Part shown: in pieces, positions 6,114 to 11,742 of the stretch
How positions within the stretch are numbered: position 1 is the first letter of the stretch
How the letters are laid out: the number at the start of each line of letters is the position of its first letter
Assembly: GCA_012518765.1 (NCBI GenBank)
Contig: JAAYRN010000031.1
Location: 1-11,742, forward strand
Length of the DNA stretch: 11,742 nucleotides
Reading direction: 5' to 3'
DNA from: Bacteroidales bacterium
GTDB taxonomy: Bacteria; Bacteroidota; Bacteroidia; Bacteroidales; WCHB1-69
Translations under genes and position numbers: made by a program
The notes under the pieces: generated by a model
The model's database searches: none
What the model was told of the DNA's origin: nothing
What the model saw: only the letters and a program-made list of their open reading frames with translations

Positions 6114-7592
6114 ATGAATACACTATTTGAATTTGAAAAAGAAAAATTTGTAGGAGAGGGATTTACCTACGATGATGTATTATTGTTGCCCGCATATAGT
6201 GAAATACTTCCACGAGATGTTAGTTTAACCACACATTTCTCCAAAGGTATAGATTTAAATATACCCATAGTTTCGGCTGCTATGGATACAGTTACTGAGT
6301 CGAAATTGGCAATAGCCATGGCTCAAGAAGGGGGAATAGGAGTTATACATAAAAATTTATCAATTGAGGCTCAAGCCTTAGAAGTAAATAAAGTAAAACG
6401 AGCCGAAAACGGTATGATTATAGACCCCATTACTATTGGTGCACAAGCGACAGTAAAAGATGCACTTGCTATAATGAAAGAATACCACATAGGAGGAATA
6501 CCTGTGGTAGATAAAGAAAAACGCTTGAAAGGAATAGTTACCAACAGAGACCTGCGTTTTGAAAGAAACTTGGAGCTACCTATAGCCAAAATTATGACCG
6601 AAAAAGTAATTACAATCACTGAGTTTACTGATTTTGAAAAAGCCGCTGATATACTACAACAGTACAAAATAGAAAAATTACCTGTGGTTGATGAAGAAAA
6701 TAAAGTTATAGGACTTATCACCTACAAGGACATTATAAAGATTAAGGCACGCCCCAATGCATGTAAAGATGAGAGAGGAAGATTGCGAGTGGCTGCTGCT
6801 GTTGGAACAGCCTATAACACAATGGAAAGAGTAGATGAATTAATAAAAGCAGGAGCCGATGCCATTGTGGTTGATACTGCACACGGACACTCCTTAGGAG
6901 TAATTAATGTAGTTAAAGATATAAAGAAGAAATATCCAGATTTACAAGTGGTTGCAGGAAACATAGCGACACCTGAGGCAGCTATTGATTTAGCAAAAAT
7001 AGGTGTAGATGCAGTAAAAGTAGGTATAGGTCCTGGTTCCATTTGCACTACTCGTATCATTGCAGGAGTAGGAGTACCACAATTAGCAGCAATATACGCC
7101 GTATCAAAAGCTCTAAAAGGAACGGGAGTACCCATTATTGCAGATGGCGGAATACGATATACCGGAGATATAATCAAGGCATTAGCAGCGGGAGCATCTT
7201 CTGTTATGGCAGGTTCACTATTTGCTGGCGTTGAAGAATCGCCCGGAGAAACAATTATTTACGAAGGAAGAAAATTTAAAACCTATAGGGGTATGGGTTC
7301 GGTAGAAGCCATGCAAAAAGGTTCAAAAGACAGGTATTTTCAAGATTTTGAAACCGATATTTCTAAATTAGTTCCCGAAGGCATAGTAGGTAGAGTACCC
7401 TTTAAAGGAATGCTTTCCGAGGTAATTCATCAGATGATAGGAGGATTGAGAGCAGGAATGGGATACACAGGCTCAAAAAATATTGAGGCATTAAAAGATG
7501 CTCGATTTATTAAAATAACCTCGGCAGGAATACAAGAAAATCATCCACATGACGTTACTATTACTCAAGAAGCTCCAAATTATTCCAGATAA
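6114..7592 (+). CDS. guaB: Inosine-5'-monophosphate dehydrogenase
   Basis: A 492-residue full-length IMP dehydrogenase. It oxidises IMP to XMP with NAD+, the committed step of cytoplasmic guanine nucleotide synthesis. The N-terminal TYDDVLLLPAYSE (18-30) opens the TIM barrel. Two CBS domains are inserted at about 97-150 and 158-212, the usual site of nucleotide regulation. The catalytic loop GPGSICTTR (307-314) places the nucleophile at Cys311; IIADGGIRYTGD (341-352) is the phosphate-binding region. The flap dyad is Arg407-Tyr408 in KDRYFQ, and EGIVGRVPFKG (422-432) follows. All key residues are intact. The ATG at 6114 is supported by family alignment of the N-terminus; another ATG at 6098 is out of frame. 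This is the first gene of a probable operon with the folding factors downstream (29-bp gap). Confidence 0.98.
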   Translation: MNTLFEFEKEKFVGEGFTYDDVLLLPAYSEILPRDVSLTTHFSKGIDLNIPIVSAAMDTVTESKLAIAMAQEGGIGVIHKNLSIEAQALEVNKVKRAENGMIIDPITIGAQATVKDALAIMKEYHIGGIPVVDKEKRLKGIVTNRDLRFERNLELPIAKIMTEKVITITEFTDFEKAADILQQYKIEKLPVVDEENKVIGLITYKDIIKIKARPNACKDERGRLRVAAAVGTAYNTMERVDELIKAGADAIVVDTAHGHSLGVINVVKDIKKKYPDLQVVAGNIATPEAAIDLAKIGVDAVKVGIGPGSICTTRIIAGVGVPQLAAIYAVSKALKGTGVPIIADGGIRYTGDIIKALAAGASSVMAGSLFAGVEESPGETIIYEGRKFKTYRGMGSVEAMQKGSKDRYFQDFETDISKLVPEGIVGRVPFKGMLSEVIHQMIGGLRAGMGYTGSKNIEALKDARFIKITSAGIQENHPHDVTITQEAPNYSR

Positions 7593-7621
7593 TAAAAAAC
7601 AGAAATAAATTTTTATAAAAA

Positions 7622-9676
7622 ATGAAGAAAATTGCAAGTATTTTATTGTTAAGTTGCTTATTTAATATCAATCAACTTATAGCTCAAGACAATACCGTTG
7701 TGATGAAAATAGGTAATGAAAAGATTACCATGTCGGAATTTAAAAATACATACCTGAAAAACAATGATTTAAGTAAAGCTACCGAAAAAGATTTACTTGA
7801 ATACATTGAATTATATGTAAACTTTCGATTAAGATATGCCGAGGCTTTGGAAATTCGCTTAGATACCATAGAGCAACTTCAAACAGAACTTAAAGGATAC
7901 CGCACACAGGCTGCAAAAAATTATCTCACCGATAAAGAAGTGAATGACAAATTGTTAAATGAAGTTTTGGAACGCATGGAGTGGGATGTCAGAGCAAGCC
8001 ATATCATGAAAGAAGTGTCGCTTGAAGCCAAAGCAGAAGATACGCTCAAAGCATACAAGGCAATTATAGATATTAGAAATAGAGTATTGAAAGGGGAACC
8101 TTTTGCCGAAATAGCAACAACAGAATCAGATGACTATTCAGCAAGAGACAGGATTTCCTACGAAGGAGAAATACTTCAAAAAGGAAACAAAGGAGATTTA
8201 GGCTATTTTACAGTTTTTGATATGATATATCCTTTTGAATCAGCGGCATATAGTATGAAAGTAGGCGAAGTTTCCATGCCCATAAGGACGGAATTTGGAT
8301 ACCATATTATTTATTTGAAAGACAAAAAACCAGCTTTGGGAAGATGTGCTGCTTCTCAAATTTTAATAACTTATCCCGAAAATGCCACAGCCCAAGACTC
8401 TGCTAAAACAAGAGAAACAGCCCAAGAGGCTTATAAAAATTTACAAGAAGGTATGAATTTTTTGGTGGCAGTAGATAAATACTGCACAGACCCAGGAATC
8501 AAATCTCGAAGAGGTGCATTACCTTTATTTTCAGTAAGTCGCTTTGATGGAAATTTTATTGAAAAACTATACGATTTAGAAATAAATGACATTACTAAAC
8601 CCTTTGAAACCGATTACGGCATTCACATAGTAAAGCTAACCGACAGAATACCTGTGTCGAGTAGTGCTGACATAAAAGCAGTAATAAAAAATAGGATACT
8701 TAAAGATACACGATCTGAAAAAAGCAAAGAATCTTTTGTCGAAAAATTGAAAAAAGAATACAAATTTAAAGAGAATAAAACCAAAAGGAATTTCCTTGCA
8801 TTGGAAGAGTTTTATACCATAGATTCAACCTTATTACACGGACGATGGGAAGCTGAAAGTGTAAGTTCTTGGCAAAAGCCACTGTTTACCATAGCCAATA
8901 AAACCTATACGCAACAAGACTTTGCACGCTACTTAGAGGAAAATCAAAACGAAACAAGAATGCCTATAGATGAGTTGGTAAGAGTAAATTACAGCCAATT
9001 TGTACAACGTTCAATAATTGCCTACGAAGATTCTCAATTGGAGGGAAAATATCCCGAATTTGCCAATTTAATGAAAGAATACAAAGAAGGAGTGTTGCTG
9101 TATGAACTAAGCGAACAACGTGTATGGAAAAAAGCCGAAACCGATAGTGTAGGCTTGAGTAAATTTTACGATGAAATTAAAGACAATTACCTGTATGACA
9201 ATAGAGTAAAAGCAAATATATATACCATGAAAGACCTTGCTACTTTTAACAAGTTTAGAAAAATGTTGTCGAAAGGAAGAACTCCCGAGCAAGCCATGGA
9301 AAGATTGAACAAAAAAACACAAAATATAAACAAAGAAAACGTATTGCTCTCAAAAGGACAAAATAAAAATTTTGATACCATATTTTGTTGGCAACAATGG
9401 TCGGTAATGTTCGATCAATCTAAAAAAGAAAACGAAGTGTCTTTAGATTATAAACAAAAACATGTATTTAACTCCAATGCATCTTTGGAACAATTGACAT
9501 TCATTCAACCACTTGTTATTCTGCCACCTTCACCCAAGCCTTTGGAAGAGGTAAAAGGAACAATCATATCGCTTTACCAAAACTACTTAGAAGAAGAATG
9601 GATTAAAGAATTGCGTTCAAACAATGAAGTATGGGTGGATAAACAAGCCATTATATCATTGATAAAAAACAATTAA
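7622..9676 (+). CDS. Periplasmic peptidyl-prolyl isomerase with two parvulin domains (PpiC/SurA-like)
   Basis: A 684-residue exported protein. A signal peptide (about residues 1-21, ending LIAQ) precedes a SurA-like helical N-domain (24-120). Two consecutive parvulin domains follow, about 122-236 (RASHIMKEV, then KGDLGYFTVFDM, FGYHIIYLKD) and 240-343 (AASQILITYP, then SRRGALPLFSVSRF, YGIHIVKLTD). The region from about 380 to 684 has no domain I can name; it resembles the long C-terminal half seen in Bacteroidota PpiC homologues and ends WIKELRSNNEVWVD. It probably assists folding of outer-membrane proteins in the periplasm. The second parvulin domain looks more degenerate and may be non-catalytic. 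The final TAA shares one base with the next ATG (TAATG), which implies translational coupling. It sits between guaB and two more folding factors. Confidence 0.9.
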   Translation: MKKIASILLLSCLFNINQLIAQDNTVVMKIGNEKITMSEFKNTYLKNNDLSKATEKDLLEYIELYVNFRLRYAEALEIRLDTIEQLQTELKGYRTQAAKNYLTDKEVNDKLLNEVLERMEWDVRASHIMKEVSLEAKAEDTLKAYKAIIDIRNRVLKGEPFAEIATTESDDYSARDRISYEGEILQKGNKGDLGYFTVFDMIYPFESAAYSMKVGEVSMPIRTEFGYHIIYLKDKKPALGRCAASQILITYPENATAQDSAKTRETAQEAYKNLQEGMNFLVAVDKYCTDPGIKSRRGALPLFSVSRFDGNFIEKLYDLEINDITKPFETDYGIHIVKLTDRIPVSSSADIKAVIKNRILKDTRSEKSKESFVEKLKKEYKFKENKTKRNFLALEEFYTIDSTLLHGRWEAESVSSWQKPLFTIANKTYTQQDFARYLEENQNETRMPIDELVRVNYSQFVQRSIIAYEDSQLEGKYPEFANLMKEYKEGVLLYELSEQRVWKKAETDSVGLSKFYDEIKDNYLYDNRVKANIYTMKDLATFNKFRKMLSKGRTPEQAMERLNKKTQNINKENVLLSKGQNKNFDTIFCWQQWSVMFDQSKKENEVSLDYKQKHVFNSNASLEQLTFIQPLVILPPSPKPLEEVKGTIISLYQNYLEEEWIKELRSNNEVWVDKQAIISLIKNN

Positions 9677-10518
9677 TGCGAAACATAGTTCTTTTTATAT
9701 GCTCATTATCACTGTTTATAGCATGTAATCGTACCCATGAAAAGGTAATTGCAAGCGTATACGACGAAACATTAACCATATCCGACTTACAAGCCATGGT
9801 GCCTGAGTTTGATTTACAGTCGGATAGCATAGAAATACAATCGCATTACATTGACACGTGGATACAAAAACAGGTATTATTACAAGAAGCCAAAGAATAC
9901 TTGAGCCGAAAAGAACAAAATTTTGACCAAGAACTTAAAGAATATCATCAGTCTCTTTTGATTTTTGCTTATGAAAATAAAAAATCAAACGACTTGTTAA
10001 AAAAAGAAATTTCTGAAAACGAATTACGTCAGTATTATGAAGACCATAAAACGGAATTTGAAATGAGGAAAAATATAGTAAAAATCAATTATATCAAATT
10101 TCCCATTGATTTTAAACAAGCCGAAACAGCCAAAAAACTTTTATTCTTAGATAATAGAAGCGAAAAAGACCAAAAAAAATTAGAAAACCTATGCAATAAT
10201 TTCGCTCAAAATATGTACATGAAAAACAAATGGCTTTTATTTGAAGATATTTTAAAAGAAATACCTATAAATGCTTACAATCAAGAACACTACTTACAAC
10301 AAAACCGAAACATTGAATTAAGAGACACAAGCAGTATTTACTTAATTAAAATCATTGATTTTAAGATAAATGAAACATATTTCCCTTTCGATGTTGTCAA
10401 AGATAATATCAAAGAAATTATGTTAAACCATCGCCGACAAGAACTACTCAAACAAATCAGAAAAGAAGCCTTTGAAAAAGCAAAAAAACAACATGCTATT
10501 GAAATCAATATACATTAA
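9676..10518 (+). CDS. SurA/PpiC-related lipoprotein without an obvious parvulin domain
   Basis: A 280-residue putative lipoprotein: a short export signal ends SLFIAC with Cys17 as lipidation site (the lipobox has Phe at -3, slightly off consensus). Residues 23-130 match the SurA-type N-domain pattern: a short strand (KVIASVYDETLTISDLQ), a helix with IQKQVLLQEAK, then ISENELRQYYEDHKTEF, the usual lead-in to a parvulin domain. The following stretch (about 131-230) keeps the shape of a parvulin domain (VKINYIKFP at its start, IYLIKIIDF at its end). It lacks the GG-LG and F-x-H signatures, so catalysis is unlikely. The C-terminal helix (238-275) is basic. It is probably a chaperone-like partner of the flanking isomerases in outer-membrane protein assembly. 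It overlaps the upstream gene by one base and ends 10 bp before surA. Confidence 0.8.
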   Translation: MRNIVLFICSLSLFIACNRTHEKVIASVYDETLTISDLQAMVPEFDLQSDSIEIQSHYIDTWIQKQVLLQEAKEYLSRKEQNFDQELKEYHQSLLIFAYENKKSNDLLKKEISENELRQYYEDHKTEFEMRKNIVKINYIKFPIDFKQAETAKKLLFLDNRSEKDQKKLENLCNNFAQNMYMKNKWLLFEDILKEIPINAYNQEHYLQQNRNIELRDTSSIYLIKIIDFKINETYFPFDVVKDNIKEIMLNHRRQELLKQIRKEAFEKAKKQHAIEINIH

Positions 10519-10528
10519 AAACAATAAT

Positions 10529-11742
10529 ATGAAAAAATACTTCCTAATAGTTATATGCTTTCTTGTGTATGGGTTTACCATTGCCCAGTCTGACAAAAAC
10601 GTAATTGATGAAATTATTGCAACTGTGGGGAATAGAATCATATTAAAGTCAGATTTAGAATACGCATTAGAAGGCTATAAATATCAAATGGGGTTGCATT
10701 CTATTGAAAATCAAGATGAATTAAAATGTTCCATATTAGAACAGTTAATATTACACAAGCTACTCATTAATCAAGCCGAATTGGATAGTGTAGAAGTTTC
10801 GGACAATCAAGTAAATGAGCGTATCGAATACAATATGATGCAACAAATAGCCCAAATGGGAGGAAATGTTAAAAAATTGGAAGAAGCCTACGGGAAAACC
10901 ATTACCGAAATCAAAGCCGATGCAAGAGAAATGGTGAGAGATGAATTTTTAATTGAACAAATGCAATACAGCTTAACTCAAAATGTAAACATTACATATC
11001 AGGAAGTTAAAGATTTTTTCGAGAAAATACCCTACGACAGTTTACCCATTATTCCCATTGAATACGAATTAGCACAAATAGTGAAAATACCCGAAATTAC
11101 CGAAGTAGAGAAAATAGAAATCAAAAAACGATTGGAAGACCTTCGAACAAGAGCCTTGAGGGGTGAAAGTTTTAAAACATTTGCACGTTTATATTCCGAA
11201 GACCCCGGAAGTGCATCCAAAGGAGGAGAGTTGGGTTTTGTAAGTAGAGGAAAACTTTTTGCAGAATTTGAATTAGCCGCTTTTTCATTGAAACCGGGCG
11301 AAATATCATCCGTAGTTGAAACCCAAGCAGGTTTTCACATCATTCAAATGATAGAGCGAAGAGGAGAACAAATTAATGTAGCTCATATTTTAATTAAACC
11401 CAAACCCTCGGCAGAAGAAATGCTCATGTCGAAACAATACTTAGATAGTGTTTATAATTTAATGAAAAACAACAACATGGATTTTGATACAGCCGTTTTA
11501 ACATTTTCAGACGACCCAGGGAAAATTAATGGAGGCATGTTAGTAAACATGTACAATTCCTCTTATGTGTTTACTGAAGATCAATTGGATAAATCCATTT
11601 TATATGCTATCAATGGACTTATTCCGGGCGAGTTTTCACAAACAGTACCTATGATAACTGAAAATGGAAATCAAGCATATAGAATACTGTATATCAGAGA
11701 AAAACGAGCAGCACACAAAGCAAATTTAATAGACGATTACGA
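10529..11742 (+). CDS. surA: SurA, periplasmic chaperone and peptidyl-prolyl isomerase (3' partial)
   Basis: The frame is open from the ATG at 10529 to the window end, 404 codons with no stop. It has a signal peptide (about 1-20, ending TIAQ), then the SurA N-domain: VIDEIIATVGNRIILKSDLE (25-44), the EQLILHKLLINQAELD helix and MQQIAQMGG (104-112). The first parvulin domain (about 178-278) is canonical: LYSEDPGSASKGGELGFVSR (221-240), FSLKPGEIS (252-260) and AGFHIIQMIERRG. A second parvulin-like domain follows (about 283-393): VAHILIKPKP, then SDDPGKINGGML (327-338), GLIPGEFSQ and AYRILYIREKR. Both keep recognisable GG signatures. SurA escorts unfolded outer-membrane proteins across the periplasm to the BAM complex. 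It closes the visible guaB operon; the missing end should hold only the C-terminal segment. Confidence 0.93.
   Translation, partial: MKKYFLIVICFLVYGFTIAQSDKNVIDEIIATVGNRIILKSDLEYALEGYKYQMGLHSIENQDELKCSILEQLILHKLLINQAELDSVEVSDNQVNERIEYNMMQQIAQMGGNVKKLEEAYGKTITEIKADAREMVRDEFLIEQMQYSLTQNVNITYQEVKDFFEKIPYDSLPIIPIEYELAQIVKIPEITEVEKIEIKKRLEDLRTRALRGESFKTFARLYSEDPGSASKGGELGFVSRGKLFAEFELAAFSLKPGEISSVVETQAGFHIIQMIERRGEQINVAHILIKPKPSAEEMLMSKQYLDSVYNLMKNNNMDFDTAVLTFSDDPGKINGGMLVNMYNSSYVFTEDQLDKSILYAINGLIPGEFSQTVPMITENGNQAYRILYIREKRAAHKANLIDDY

Noticed and set aside
6812..7177. Long minus-strand open frame of 121 codons within guaB
   Set aside because: It lies antisense to conserved catalytic-domain sequence, and guaB is complete with all key residues. 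No promoter is seen for it.
1..11742. Search for tRNA, rRNA, CRISPR repeats, insertion sequences, phage or defence genes
   Set aside because: None seen on either strand; the window is densely packed with same-strand core genes and short gaps.

Overview
The window is AT-rich (about two thirds A+T by eye) and every gene lies on the + strand. The gene families and signals point to the phylum Bacteroidota, most likely a low-GC member of the Bacteroidales. The evidence is a bat (Bacteroides aerotolerance) locus, a guaB gene followed by three SurA/PpiC-type folding factors, and two perfect matches to the Bacteroidota -7 promoter element TAnnTTTG (3042-3049 and 6077-6084). Recognisable Shine-Dalgarno sequences are largely absent. 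I cannot name a genus.

Region 1 (1-2903) is the 3' end of a bat operon. The window opens inside batB (von Willebrand A membrane protein). That frame runs without a stop into batC (TPR protein), so the two appear fused. batD starts 1 bp after the fused gene ends. No batE follows; a 334-bp gap comes next.

Region 2 (2904-5968) starts with that gap, which holds a good -7 element, a small hairpin and a weak 59-codon open frame. Three tightly packed genes follow: a membrane-anchored family 2 glycosyltransferase, a diacylglycerol/sphingoid-type lipid kinase (0 bp apart) and an exported DRGH-type DNA/RNA non-specific endonuclease (11-bp overlap). The first two suggest lipid or lipid-linked sugar metabolism at the inner membrane. 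The nuclease acts outside the cytoplasm.

Region 3 (5969-11742) starts with a 145-bp intergenic region carrying a perfect 16-bp palindrome upstream of a clear -7 element. guaB (IMP dehydrogenase) follows, then three periplasmic folding factors: a double-parvulin PPIase, a smaller lipoprotein related to SurA but without an obvious parvulin domain, and SurA, cut by the window end. Gaps of 29 bp, -1 bp and 10 bp suggest one transcript, coupling guanine nucleotide synthesis to outer-membrane protein biogenesis factors.

I found no RNA genes, CRISPR array, insertion sequence or phage genes. The content is mostly core Bacteroidota housekeeping. The most notable items are the batB-batC fusion with an internal signal-peptide-like segment, the palindrome before guaB, and the glycosyltransferase-lipid kinase-nuclease operon.
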